This document shows, piece after piece, positions 24,100 through 33,336 of a stretch of 64,000 nt of DNA. The translations under genes and the position numbers were made by a program. The stretch comes from Pedobacter hartonius. GTDB lineage: Bacteria; Bacteroidota; Bacteroidia; Sphingobacteriales; Sphingobacteriaceae. The stretch is taken from positions 62,001-126,000 of the forward strand of contig NZ_FNRA01000010.1 of assembly GCF_900107535.1 (NCBI RefSeq), in the 5' to 3' direction. The notes beneath the pieces were generated by a model. The model was not told the DNA's origin. It saw only the letters and a list, made by a program, of their open reading frames with translations, and made no database searches. Each line of letters begins with the position of its first letter. Position 1 is the stretch's first letter.

Positions 24100-27000
24100 A
24101 TGGTAGACATTAACGATAATTTAATATTTAAGCAGGTAGACTTCGACCCTTTTGCACAGGGAGAGATCATCAATGCAGCAACAGCCACAGAACCACAAAG
24201 GGAAATCTGGACCTCATGTATGCTGGGTGGGAAAGATGCAAGCAGAGGATATAATGAATCGGTGTCCTTAAGACTGAAAGGAAAAATCAAGATCAGCTTT
24301 CTGCAGCAGGCTATTGAAAAGCTGGTCATCAGGCACGAAGCATTGAGGTCTGCATTCAGCCTGGATGGATCTACTATTATTATTCACGACACCGTGAAGG
24401 ATTATCTTACCTGTACTGACATTTCTGCGCTATCCCCTACTGAACAGGAACTTGAAATAAAGAAATATATTCTGGATGATGCCCTTCACCTGTTTGATCT
24501 GTTCAATGGGCCCTTGTTTAAAGTTGGTATTCACCGGCTTTCAGATGAAGAATGCCATTTCACTTTTACAGGCCATCATATTATATGTGATGGTTGGTCT
24601 TTGGGGATAATTCTTCAGGATATCAGTAAATTCTATTCGGCGTCGGTTAAAAATAAAAGTGCAGATCTTCCTGAAGCAACCCGGCTTACCACATTCGCAA
24701 AGGAACAGCTTGAATTTGCAGAAAGTAAGGAACACGAAACCATTGAACGCTATTGGTTAAATCAATACCAGAAAGACATTCCTGTTTTAGACCTGCCCAC
24801 AGATCGTCCCCGTCCTGCAAAGCGAACGTTCAAAAGTAAAAGACTGGATTTCCAGCTTGATCAGGATCTTGTACAGAGTCTAAAAGAAACGGGTAAAGCT
24901 GAAGGAACCAGCCTGGTACTCACCTTGCTGTCATCATTTGAGCTTTTCCTGCATATCGTTACCGGACAAAAGGATATTGTGGTTGGTTTACCAGCTTCGG
25001 GCCAGTCCATAACAGGACATTACAACCTCGTAGGGCACTGCGTAAATTTACTGCCCCTGAGGAGTTATCCCAACAGGAACTACAGCTTTAAAGAATACCT
25101 CAAATTAAGAAAGCCCGCTATGCTGGATGCGTTTGATCATCAGCAGCTTACCTGGGGCAATTTATTGAGAAAACTTAAAATTGCGAGAGACCCTTCCAGA
25201 ATTCCACTGGTTCCGGTGGTCTTCAACGTGGATATGGGAATGGATGACGGAGTAACATTTGAAGGACTTGAATATAAACTGATCAGTAACCCCAGGGAAT
25301 ATGAAAGTTTTGAATTATTCATCAATGCAAGCGGCTCTGAAAAATCCCTCACCATGGAGTGGTCTTTCAACACTCAATTATTTGAAGACTATACGATCCG
25401 GCAGATGATGGAAGGCTTCGAACAAATCCTCCGGTTCGTCGTTAAACATCCGGAGGAGAAAGTCGGAGATCTTTTGCTGTCAGGCTCGGCCAACTATCTG
25501 GCGCAGCCTGTTTTTAAAAGGACCACAACTGTCTCACGCAGAAAAGAGGTGAACAGTCCGCTGGAGGCCGCTGAATTAAACGGAGTAACGGTTCAGCAGC
25601 TGTTTGAACAGGCAGTCCAGACCTTTCAGGATAAGCCGGCCATCAGTTTCAAAGACGAGTCCATCAGTTATAGTAACCTGGACATCAGGGCAGACAACCT
25701 TAGCAGGGCAATTTTACACCATGCAGCCAATGAGGAAATTATTGGTATCAGTACTACCAGGGGATTAAATATGGTAGTTGGTGTGCTTGCTATCTTAAAA
25801 GCCGGCAAAGCTTACCTCCCTCTTGATCCTACCTATCCGGAAGAGAGATTAAACCAGATCATACAGGATTCAAAGCTGAATTTTTGCATTGCCGGTAACG
25901 TGGAGAACAAGTTTTTTGACAAACTGGGTCTGGAAGCCATAGATTTTGACCGTACTTATAGTCTTCCTGCACAAACGCTGACCTTTGAAAATCCAAATGC
26001 GTATGTTTTGTATACCTCCGGATCAACAGGAAGGCCAAAAGGTGTGTATCTCACACAACGTGCACTGGTGAACCTGATCTTATGGCAAAATGCCAATTCC
26101 GTTGCCACCCAGGAAAGTAAAACGCTGCAGTTCGCACCGCTGACGTTTGATGTATCTTTTCAGGAGATATTTGCCACCCTGACAAGTGGCGGCATGCTGA
26201 TACTGATTGACGATGTCATGCGCCTGAACCCGGACAACCTGCTGGATAAGATTGAACGTAATCAAATTAACAGGATCTATCTGCCTTTTGTGGCACTCCA
26301 GTTCCTCGCAGAAACAGCAGTGAGCATGGGGAAATACCCATCAGCATTGAAAGAGGTAATGACGGCAGGCGAGCAACTCAAGATCACTCCCCAGATTCAA
26401 AATTTCTTCAAAGCTATGCCCGGCTGTATTTTATACAACCAGTACGGGCCAACGGAATGCCATGTGGTCACTCAGCTGAAATTAGATGGAGATGCACTCC
26501 GCTGGCCGGCTTTACCCAATATCGGAAAACCTATAAACAACACAGAAATCTATATAACTGACGAAAGTCTCAGCATATTGGATGATGGTGAGGCGGGTGA
26601 ACTATGTATCGCCGGTGCAAGCCTTGCTTCAGGTTATCTGAATAAATCGACCCTGACCAAAGAAAAATTTGTAGCTATAAATCTGCCGAACGGAGATCAG
26701 ACACGTATTTACCGGACAGGGGATCTTGCCAGGATTTTAACTGATGGCAACATCGAGTTTATTGGCCGTAATGACGACCAGGTGAAAATCAGGGGATACA
26801 GAATTGAGATCGGCGAAATTGAAGTCATGCTGAACCGTGTACCCGGAATTGCACAGGCAGTAGTAACAGCCAAAGAAGACCATAACGGGCAGAAAAGGCT
26901 GATCGCTTATCTATCCTCCTCCACCGGGGTACAGGATACAAGTTATGTAAGAACTGAAATACAACATTTGCTGCCTGTATATATGGTTCCTTCGGTATTT

Positions 27001-28155
27001 GTCTGGCTAACGGAATTTCCCCGTACCAGCAGCGGAAAAATAGATAAGAAGGCATTGCCGGCACCAGACCAGCTGCATGCTGGTGACCAGACAACTTATA
27101 TGGCACCTCAGACAGAAACAGAAAGAAAAATTGTAAAAATATGGGAAGAACTGCTGAATTTAAAGAATATAGGGATTGATGATAATTTCTTTGAATTAGG
27201 TGGTCATTCACTGATCGCCATACAGTTTATGATCCAGATCGAGAAAGCAAATAGTCATGGCCTGCCCCTGGCGACGTTATTTGAGTATCCTACGATCAGA
27301 TCTTTAGCAAGACTTTTTGACGGGCAAAACAGGCCAACCACTTATACCTCACTGGTACCGATAAAACCCACCGGATCTAAAACTCCTATCTATATTGTTC
27401 ATGGAGGAGGTTACAACGTATTGAACTTTAGCGGAATAGGTCTTCACGTAGATACTGAGCAACCTGTATTTGGTATTCAGGCCCAGGGACTTGACGGGAT
27501 AGAGGAGCCAATGGATAATATGGAGGATATTGCCAAATATTACATCGAGAGTATTCTGGCACAAAACCCAACTGGACCTTATGCTTTAGCGGGTTATTCC
27601 TTCGGTGGATACGTGGTGATAGAAATGGCCCGGCAGTTGAGGTTAATGGGGCATGAAATCAAGCTATTGGCGATTTTTGATACCAACGCAAAAAATCTCG
27701 ACTTCCATGGCTCTGGCATGGATGTCTATATAGAGAAAATAAAAAAGCAACTCCCGAAATTCTGGTGGATCATCAAATCATTCGTCAGAAATCCTAAAAA
27801 GACATTTGAATACCAAAAGTTTCTGTTCACAAAAAAAATTAACGCTGTTCTGGGAAATACTGAAGTTGATGTAAAACAACAGGGGGCGGTATATGAGATC
27901 ATGAGAAGAATTGATGCCAAGTATGAAATAGCATACCAGGGTTATAAACTGGCCCCTTTTGACGAGAAAATTCATCTATTCAGGGCTACAGACAATATTT
28001 ATTTTGTAGAAGATTATAAATATCTAGGATGGCAGAAATATGCAAAGAAGGGAGTAGAAGTTTACGACGTTCCCGGAGACCATAAAACGATGCTGCTTTC
28101 GCCATATGACAAAGCTTTTGCAAGAAAACTGCAGGAGGTATTGGACAAAGTATGA
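24100..28155 (+). CDS. Nonribosomal peptide synthetase: C-A-T-TE
   Basis: 1351 aa terminating module. The condensation domain (about 15-440) has an intact HHIICDG (159-165) and VGHCVNLLPLR. Adenylation about 495-985 has YTSGSTGRPKG near 637, YNQYGPTECHVV and SGKIDKKAL near 978. The carrier has FFELGGHS (S1037). A type I thioesterase starts near 1094 with GYSFGG (S1167), FD (D1194) and GDHKTML (H1328). The C domain would join the upstream beta-amino acyl chain to the second amino acid, and the TE would release it by hydrolysis or cyclisation. The A-domain pocket reads D-V-Q-Y-M-A-Q-V-V-K, almost the same as in the first synthase, closest by memory to proline-type codes (which have H rather than Q at the seventh position). 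The PPTase gene follows after 13 bases. Confidence 0.95.
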   Translation: MVDINDNLIFKQVDFDPFAQGEIINAATATEPQREIWTSCMLGGKDASRGYNESVSLRLKGKIKISFLQQAIEKLVIRHEALRSAFSLDGSTIIIHDTVKDYLTCTDISALSPTEQELEIKKYILDDALHLFDLFNGPLFKVGIHRLSDEECHFTFTGHHIICDGWSLGIILQDISKFYSASVKNKSADLPEATRLTTFAKEQLEFAESKEHETIERYWLNQYQKDIPVLDLPTDRPRPAKRTFKSKRLDFQLDQDLVQSLKETGKAEGTSLVLTLLSSFELFLHIVTGQKDIVVGLPASGQSITGHYNLVGHCVNLLPLRSYPNRNYSFKEYLKLRKPAMLDAFDHQQLTWGNLLRKLKIARDPSRIPLVPVVFNVDMGMDDGVTFEGLEYKLISNPREYESFELFINASGSEKSLTMEWSFNTQLFEDYTIRQMMEGFEQILRFVVKHPEEKVGDLLLSGSANYLAQPVFKRTTTVSRRKEVNSPLEAAELNGVTVQQLFEQAVQTFQDKPAISFKDESISYSNLDIRADNLSRAILHHAANEEIIGISTTRGLNMVVGVLAILKAGKAYLPLDPTYPEERLNQIIQDSKLNFCIAGNVENKFFDKLGLEAIDFDRTYSLPAQTLTFENPNAYVLYTSGSTGRPKGVYLTQRALVNLILWQNANSVATQESKTLQFAPLTFDVSFQEIFATLTSGGMLILIDDVMRLNPDNLLDKIERNQINRIYLPFVALQFLAETAVSMGKYPSALKEVMTAGEQLKITPQIQNFFKAMPGCILYNQYGPTECHVVTQLKLDGDALRWPALPNIGKPINNTEIYITDESLSILDDGEAGELCIAGASLASGYLNKSTLTKEKFVAINLPNGDQTRIYRTGDLARILTDGNIEFIGRNDDQVKIRGYRIEIGEIEVMLNRVPGIAQAVVTAKEDHNGQKRLIAYLSSSTGVQDTSYVRTEIQHLLPVYMVPSVFVWLTEFPRTSSGKIDKKALPAPDQLHAGDQTTYMAPQTETERKIVKIWEELLNLKNIGIDDNFFELGGHSLIAIQFMIQIEKANSHGLPLATLFEYPTIRSLARLFDGQNRPTTYTSLVPIKPTGSKTPIYIVHGGGYNVLNFSGIGLHVDTEQPVFGIQAQGLDGIEEPMDNMEDIAKYYIESILAQNPTGPYALAGYSFGGYVVIEMARQLRLMGHEIKLLAIFDTNAKNLDFHGSGMDVYIEKIKKQLPKFWWIIKSFVRNPKKTFEYQKFLFTKKINAVLGNTEVDVKQQGAVYEIMRRIDAKYEIAYQGYKLAPFDEKIHLFRATDNIYFVEDYKYLGWQKYAKKGVEVYDVPGDHKTMLLSPYDKAFARKLQEVLDKV

Positions 28156-28168
28156 TCTTTAGGTTTTA

Positions 28169-28960
28169 ATGTTAAAAGACATGGCTAATTACTTATTCTG
28201 TCGAAATATTGATCAGCTCTCATTGATTGGATCATCTGCTGTAAAACAACATCCTGATCCGATTAATATCTGGAGTATATCCGTCGAAAATCAGCTCCGG
28301 CATATCACCAGGCTGGAGGGCGTCCTCACACCGGAAGAAAAAGCGCAGGCCGCACGCTACCATCAAAAAAAAGACATGCTGCAGTTTATCGTGACAAGAG
28401 CTGCGCTGAGATTTCTGCTTGCCGAGGTGATCTCCTGCCGGCCGGAAGAAGTTAATATCATTACTGCTGCTGGCCACCATAAACCACAGCTTTCAGGGAA
28501 GACCGGTATATATTTTAATATCTCTCATTCCAATCAACGTGCTGTAATCGCCATCGGAACCGGGGAAATCGGGATAGACCTGGAATATGTTCAGCCGGAT
28601 TTCGAATATCTTTCTGTGGCTGAATTTGCTTTTTCCGCGATGGAATCGGATAGCCTGCTCAGGCATGAAAATCCCCTTAAAGAGTTTTTTAGGTTATGGA
28701 CAAGGAAAGAAGCATTTCTGAAAGGGCTGGGTACAGGCCTGATCAACGACCTGAAGTTGATCAATTGTCTTGACAATGAAAATATTATTCCTGCACATGT
28801 TGCAGGAGTAAAGGCCGACTGGGCAGTGACTACAGTAGAACTAATTCCGGATTACCTGATGAGCATTGCCCATGAGCAGCTTCCGGCCGTTAAGCAGATA
28901 AATTTGAATACGGATGAAGATCTCTTCACCCGCTCTTACAAATCAGACTTTTCTTTTTGA
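28169..28960 (+). CDS. Sfp-type 4'-phosphopantetheinyl transferase
   Basis: 263 aa enzyme that attaches the phosphopantetheine arm from CoA to the carrier-protein serines, here most simply S554, S1536 and S1037 of the two synthases. Typical motifs are present: FNISHS near 112, GIDLEYV near 134 (Mg ligands D and E), and LWTRKEAFLKGLGTGL near 178. Length and order fit the Sfp/AcpT-like two-lobed type. It is last in the operon; its end overlaps the convergent glycosyltransferase gene by 18 bases. No transporter or resistance gene accompanies the cluster. Confidence 0.93.
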   Translation: MLKDMANYLFCRNIDQLSLIGSSAVKQHPDPINIWSISVENQLRHITRLEGVLTPEEKAQAARYHQKKDMLQFIVTRAALRFLLAEVISCRPEEVNIITAAGHHKPQLSGKTGIYFNISHSNQRAVIAIGTGEIGIDLEYVQPDFEYLSVAEFAFSAMESDSLLRHENPLKEFFRLWTRKEAFLKGLGTGLINDLKLINCLDNENIIPAHVAGVKADWAVTTVELIPDYLMSIAHEQLPAVKQINLNTDEDLFTRSYKSDFSF

Positions 28961-30112
28961 TTTCTCCCAGGCAGCACTTTGATTCTTTTTATAATACCTG
29001 ATGATCCCCGCAAGCACTGCATAGTTCATCACGCAAAAGTAGTAAGGAATAAAAAGTGCCTTCACCCGGATATTCCTGCTTTCGAAGTACAAGCCCGTTA
29101 AGCTTAACAAATAAAATAAAACCTGTAAAACGAACAGCACCTGATAAAAGAAAATGCCGGTATTTAAAGCGATTACGGCATTCAGAATAAACACCAGGAA
29201 CAAGAGAAAAGGTGTGATTGTCCAGCGCAATACCCTGTGGCTAATATATTGAAAGGTAAAAACAGGGTTGTGAAAAGGATTAGCAGCTTTTTTTAAGCGC
29301 AGAATGGATTGTATTCCCCCGGCTGCTATCCTGATTTTTCTTTTGAGCTCTTCTTTTACATCCGCCGAAGCAGTTTCCATTGCGTAGGCACCGGGCTCGT
29401 AAGCAATAATAAACCCGTTTTCGGCGATACGCATGGCAATCATGTGGTCATCTATGATGGTGTCACTTTCTACCGGCTGATAAAGTGAGGTGCGGATACT
29501 AAACAACTCTCCCGCAGCACCTACGTTAGAATATAATTCATAATCCCATTTCTTCAATTTCGATTCATATTTCCAGTAGAACCCCTCTCCTGCCGAACTT
29601 GCATCTGCCGTCTCTTCAACCAATATTCTTTTCTCTCCGGCAACAGCTCCTACTTTTGGATTTTGATAATGTTTGACCAATTCGAGGATGGCATCCGCAT
29701 TTAAAAATGTGTTTGCATCTGTAAACACGGTAATTTCACCCTTTATGAAAGGAATCGCCCGTTTAATTGCCGCCATCTTCCCTGCCCTTACATCCTGGTG
29801 CAATAAGGTGATATCATCAAATCCGCTGATCCTTTCTGCGGTGCTATCCGATGACCCGTCGGTAATAAAAATCACCTGGATCTTATCTTTCGGATAGTTA
29901 AGCAATAGTGTATTTTCTATTTTATCTTCAATGATATCTTCTTCATTATAAGCAGCGATCAGCACCGTAACGGTGGGCAGTAACGCTTCAGTTTTAAATG
30001 CAAAAGGCTTTTTAAACGCGCTTTTGATCTTTACCAAAAGATAAAGCACAAAACCATAGCCAACAAATGTGTAAACGATCAGGAATATACTGACCCAGAA
30101 AATTATAACCAT
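28943..30112 (-). CDS. Membrane glycosyltransferase family 2
   Basis: 389 aa processive-type GT2. An N-terminal membrane helix (residues 5-25) is followed by the GT-A domain with PTVTVLIAAYNEED, FITDGSSDS and FTDANTFL (DxN/DxD metal site), then IIDDHMIAMRI (acceptor-side ED/DD-like motif). Three to four C-terminal membrane helices complete the fold, as in hyaluronan/poly-GlcNAc type synthases. The gene is convergent with the PPTase and overlaps it by 18 bases, and it follows the next GT2 by 6 bases, forming a two-gene unit. Sugar specificity cannot be read. Confidence 0.88.
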   Translation of the reverse strand: MVIIFWVSIFLIVYTFVGYGFVLYLLVKIKSAFKKPFAFKTEALLPTVTVLIAAYNEEDIIEDKIENTLLLNYPKDKIQVIFITDGSSDSTAERISGFDDITLLHQDVRAGKMAAIKRAIPFIKGEITVFTDANTFLNADAILELVKHYQNPKVGAVAGEKRILVEETADASSAGEGFYWKYESKLKKWDYELYSNVGAAGELFSIRTSLYQPVESDTIIDDHMIAMRIAENGFIIAYEPGAYAMETASADVKEELKRKIRIAAGGIQSILRLKKAANPFHNPVFTFQYISHRVLRWTITPFLLFLVFILNAVIALNTGIFFYQVLFVLQVLFYLLSLTGLYFESRNIRVKALFIPYYFCVMNYAVLAGIIRYYKKNQSAAWEKSKRKV

Positions 30113-30118
30113 TAATAC

Positions 30119-31030
30119 TTAAATTTTAAAACCAAGTGTAGTACTGTCTTTTGAATTATTGAGATTCCAGCTTATCCCAAGAAATACCCATTTAATGAGA
30201 TCTCTTCTTCCCTTCTTCAGGTACACCAATACTTGTTTTGGGCAGGCAAGGCCGATATAGTATATACTAAACAGTATGGTATTCAGTAAACCTGTATTCC
30301 TCCGGATAAATAACATCCTGTTCCTTGTCATGAAATATGTTTTTATTTTGCTTTCCTTTCCTACACTCATAGATTCTTTATGAAAGATATGGGTTTTCCC
30401 GGTGAACCAGATCTTTTTACCTGCTCTTCTAAACTTTTCACACCAGTCGAGCTCTTCATAATACAGAAAAAACTGGTCTTCCATCAAACCAACAGTGTCC
30501 AGGTCTGCCCTCCGGCACATCATTGCCGCACCATGGCAAAATGCGGTTTCCCTGCTTTGGCCGTCATATTGACCTTCATTCAGTTCCATCCCCCCGATTA
30601 CACTGTTCCTGCAGGTGAGGTAATTCATTTCAGAAAAACCGGCATACTGGATCACTTCCGGGGCATCGTAGTAAAGCAACAACGGAGATATTAGGCCTAT
30701 ATCGGGATTTCTTTCCAGTTCACTGCTGAGTTCAGAGATCAGATTAGCAGTGATCTCCGTGTCGTTATTTAACAAAAGCAGGTAATCGCCGGTAGCTTTC
30801 TTTATTCCAAGGTTATTTCCGCCGGCAAAACCAAGATTCTTTTCAGAGCGGATATAGATGAGTTCGGGATAGGCCGCTAAAAAATCAGCATAATGATCTT
30901 CTGCACTCCCATTGTCGACTAAAATGAGCTCAACTTCAGTAGGATTGGTATGAAGCTGAATGGATTTGAGGAAATCAACCGTTACTGCTGGCTGATTAAA
31001 ATTAACACTAATAATTGAGGTGCGCTTCAT
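30119..31030 (-). CDS. Glycosyltransferase family 2 (rhamnosyltransferase-like)
   Basis: 303 aa inverting GT2 with SIISVNFNQPAVTVDFL at the N-terminus, LVDNGSAED and LLLNNDTEI (D-x-D equivalent), and FFLYYEELDWCEKFRRAGKK (acceptor-binding ED motif). No membrane segment except a weak one near the C-terminus. Closest in shape to WbbL-type rhamnosyltransferases that act on lipid-linked glycan. It is cotranscribed with the membrane GT2 6 bases downstream. Confidence 0.88.
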   Translation of the reverse strand: MKRTSIISVNFNQPAVTVDFLKSIQLHTNPTEVELILVDNGSAEDHYADFLAAYPELIYIRSEKNLGFAGGNNLGIKKATGDYLLLLNNDTEITANLISELSSELERNPDIGLISPLLLYYDAPEVIQYAGFSEMNYLTCRNSVIGGMELNEGQYDGQSRETAFCHGAAMMCRRADLDTVGLMEDQFFLYYEELDWCEKFRRAGKKIWFTGKTHIFHKESMSVGKESKIKTYFMTRNRMLFIRRNTGLLNTILFSIYYIGLACPKQVLVYLKKGRRDLIKWVFLGISWNLNNSKDSTTLGFKI

Positions 31031-31340
31031 CTGAAGTAAAAGTAATTAATTTCATCTGTTTATTTTATTGTTTTTGCACTTGTTAGATGGAGCTTTTGAT
31101 GAATGCAGGTTACATCAGAATATGTTTATTTTTATAGCTGAAGATGCCTGTCAGAATTTATTCCCTTCAGTTGTATACATATCTGGCTGAAATTTAATAT
31201 TAATACCTATAATTACATTTTAGCAGCCAAATTATGTTTGTATAATCTACATTTGCATAGCAAACTCCGAATCTTCTTCTAACCATGTTTCCATAACAAC
31301 CCCACAGATTCCTGATCTCATAGACAACACCGATTAACGT
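31031..31340. other. Divergent intergenic region with -7-like boxes
   Basis: 310 bases, AT-rich, without a gene. Two plus-strand TAnnTTTG boxes occur close together (TATGTTTG 31233..31240 and TACATTTG 31248..31255), 86-100 bases before the cupin gene at 31341. Neither has a clear TTTG at the right distance upstream. No terminator was seen, consistent with divergent genes. Confidence 0.35.
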
Positions 31341-31712
31341 ATGCCACATATAATTAATATTCAAACTTTTAAAGAAAGCAGGGGAATACTCACTGTTCTT
31401 GACAGCATTGTTCCGTTTGAGATCAAACGCTTGTTTTATATTTATTCCGTAGATGACAGCGATCGTGGCGGCCATCGCCATCATCAAACGCACCAGGCAG
31501 CAATCTGCATACAGGGTTCATGTAAAATCACAAACAATAACAGTAAAGTAACCGAACTTTTCCACCTGGACAGCCCGGAAAAATGCCTGATATTACTGCC
31601 TGAAGACTGGCATGTGATGCATGACTTCTCGGCTGATGCGATACTTCTTGTATTGGCTTCTACGGCATTTGATCCTAAAGACTATATTTACGAGCCTTAT
31701 GATACCATATGA
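31341..31712 (+). CDS. FdtA/QdtA-like dTDP-4-keto-6-deoxyhexose 3,4-ketoisomerase (cupin)
   Basis: 123 aa single cupin domain of the WxcM/FdtA type. Histidines H45, H47 and H48 in GGHRHHQTHQ match the conserved active-site cluster of FdtA/QdtA, which moves the keto group of dTDP-4-keto-6-deoxyglucose from C4 to C3. The sugar-phosphate-binding strand LILLPEDWHVMHDF is also typical. It overlaps the following DegT aminotransferase gene by 14 bases, the usual pairing for making a 3-amino-3,6-dideoxyhexose (Fuc3N or Qui3N). The upstream enzymes RmlA and RmlB are not in this window. Confidence 0.88.
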   Translation: MPHIINIQTFKESRGILTVLDSIVPFEIKRLFYIYSVDDSDRGGHRHHQTHQAAICIQGSCKITNNNSKVTELFHLDSPEKCLILLPEDWHVMHDFSADAILLVLASTAFDPKDYIYEPYDTI

Positions 31713-32784
31713 GAACTTAAAAATATTAAACCGTCCGTTTGAGGAAAAACTGAAAAATAAGTTTTCGGATTTCCTTGAGAAGGGATGGTATATTCTGGGT
31801 AATGAGGTTGCCGAATTTGAGAAGGAATTTGCTGCCTATCACCAGGAGCAATATGCCGTGGGCGTGGCAAATGGTCTGGATGCACTTATTCTCTCACTAA
31901 AATGCTGTGGCTTCAAAAGTGGTGCCCAAGTTATTGTGCCCTCCAATACTTATATAGCAACCATTCTGGCCATTATACATTGTGATCTGATACCGGTTCT
32001 TGTTGAACCCGATGCCCGCACCTATAATATTGATCCTTTAGCAATTCCGGCCGCCATCACTGATAGAACAGTTGCAGTTATGGTGGTTCATTTATACGGA
32101 CAATGCTGCAACATGGACCCTATATTAAAACTTGCCAAAATTCATCAGCTTAAAGTAATAGAAGATTGCGCTCAGGCACATGGAGCAAAATACAAAAATA
32201 AACTCGCAGGAACATTCGGAGATTTCGGGGCATTTAGCTTTTATCCGACAAAAAATCTCGGTGCCCTGGGTGACGCAGGTGCGATAATCTGTAAGTCTGA
32301 AGAGGATCAGCAAAGGCTCAGACAGCTTAGAAATTACGGCTCTGAAAAAAAATACCACAATGGTGTTATCGGCTACAATTCCAGGCTCGATGAACTTCAG
32401 GCGGCCTTTCTAAGAATCAAGCTTCCCCACCTTGATGAGATCAATACGCACAAAAGAAAACTCGCATCGATCTATGACAGGCATTTAAACGATTCATTCA
32501 TTAAGCCAAAACAGGAACCCGGTTATGCTAACGTATATCATATTTACAATATATTGCACCCTGAACGGGACAGGCTCAAACAATACCTATCAGAACATGA
32601 TATCACCACAGAAATACATTACCCCGTGGCACCGCATGACCAGCCGGCCTTAAAAGATCATTTGAAAAACTTCGGTTATCCTGTTTCTGCACATATACAT
32701 CAGCACACTTTAAGCCTGCCATGCTCATTTGCGCATACGGAAGAGCAAATACATTATATCGCCGGCATTTTGAATAAGTTTTGA
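31699..32784 (+). CDS. DegT/DnrJ/EryC1 aminotransferase (FdtB/QdtB-like)
   Basis: 361 aa PLP-dependent sugar aminotransferase. The start is set at the ATG at 31699 (MIPYENLKILN) because the family starts here; the longer frame lies entirely inside the cupin gene. PLP lysine K185 is in FYPTKNLGALGD, and the ED pair (VIEDCAQAHGA) is upstream. With the preceding ketoisomerase it would make dTDP-3-amino-3,6-dideoxyhexose. N-acetylation would need a FdtC-like enzyme; the hexapeptide transferase at 52562 is a possible but unlinked candidate. Confidence 0.92.
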   Translation: MIPYENLKILNRPFEEKLKNKFSDFLEKGWYILGNEVAEFEKEFAAYHQEQYAVGVANGLDALILSLKCCGFKSGAQVIVPSNTYIATILAIIHCDLIPVLVEPDARTYNIDPLAIPAAITDRTVAVMVVHLYGQCCNMDPILKLAKIHQLKVIEDCAQAHGAKYKNKLAGTFGDFGAFSFYPTKNLGALGDAGAIICKSEEDQQRLRQLRNYGSEKKYHNGVIGYNSRLDELQAAFLRIKLPHLDEINTHKRKLASIYDRHLNDSFIKPKQEPGYANVYHIYNILHPERDRLKQYLSEHDITTEIHYPVAPHDQPALKDHLKNFGYPVSAHIHQHTLSLPCSFAHTEEQIHYIAGILNKF

Positions 32785-32900
32785 TCTGGAAAAAATTATA
32801 CGATGCCTGAAGCTGTGTCAGTGTTATATTTGAAAAGAACACATTACTCTGCTGAGCATCGGCTGTGATGAAAAGCAATATTATTGATAGCACATTCAGA

Positions 32901-33335
32901 TCATGGTTCCCTGATGCCGGACGGCGGATAAATTACAAAAGAGTATGGATTAGGAACAGGACTGGTATAGGGAGAATAGAAACCCAAATAATTAACGGTC
33001 TTTCGCTCATCGGTCTTGTTAATAAAAAAATCCGTGGATAACAGAAAATACCTGAGAAGATCCCTGGAACGCTCCGAATGATCGTAATCTAAATCCAGAT
33101 AATAGGTGGCCTTCCACTTCAGGGTCGATACCATATCATTCTTTCTAATGTTAAAATAATCTTCAACATACTTTTCTACACTTCCCGGTGCCAGCTTAAG
33201 ATAATGAAATTCCTTTTTTATCAGCTTGATAGCATATTCATTTACTCCGGGAGCCAAGAAATAAAGTGATGGCGGGATCACACATATTCCTGCTCCAACA
33301 CTGCCGGCCAATCTTAAAAATTGTCTTCTTTCCAT
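32901..33335 (-). CDS. Small Tat-signal partner protein of GMC oxidoreductase
   Basis: 144 aa. The start is the ATG at 33333..33335 giving MERRQFLRLAGSVGAG, a twin-arginine signal with RRQFLR; the longer frame overlaps the GMC gene and lacks the motif at its N-terminus. The mature part has no cofactor-binding motif and ends in a Pro/Tyr-rich tail (SPYTSPVPNPYSF). It starts 1 base after the GMC stop codon (33337), so the two are coupled. By analogy with gluconate 2-dehydrogenase subunit 3 it is probably a periplasmic subunit or chaperone of the oxidase, but sequence similarity to that family is not clear. Confidence 0.65.
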   Translation of the reverse strand: MERRQFLRLAGSVGAGICVIPPSLYFLAPGVNEYAIKLIKKEFHYLKLAPGSVEKYVEDYFNIRKNDMVSTLKWKATYYLDLDYDHSERSRDLLRYFLLSTDFFINKTDERKTVNYLGFYSPYTSPVPNPYSFVIYPPSGIREP

Positions 33336-33336
33336 T

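Noticed and set aside
31200..31493. 97-codon minus-strand ORF over the start of the ketoisomerase gene
   Set aside because: It overlaps the well-supported cupin gene and has no recognisable domain.
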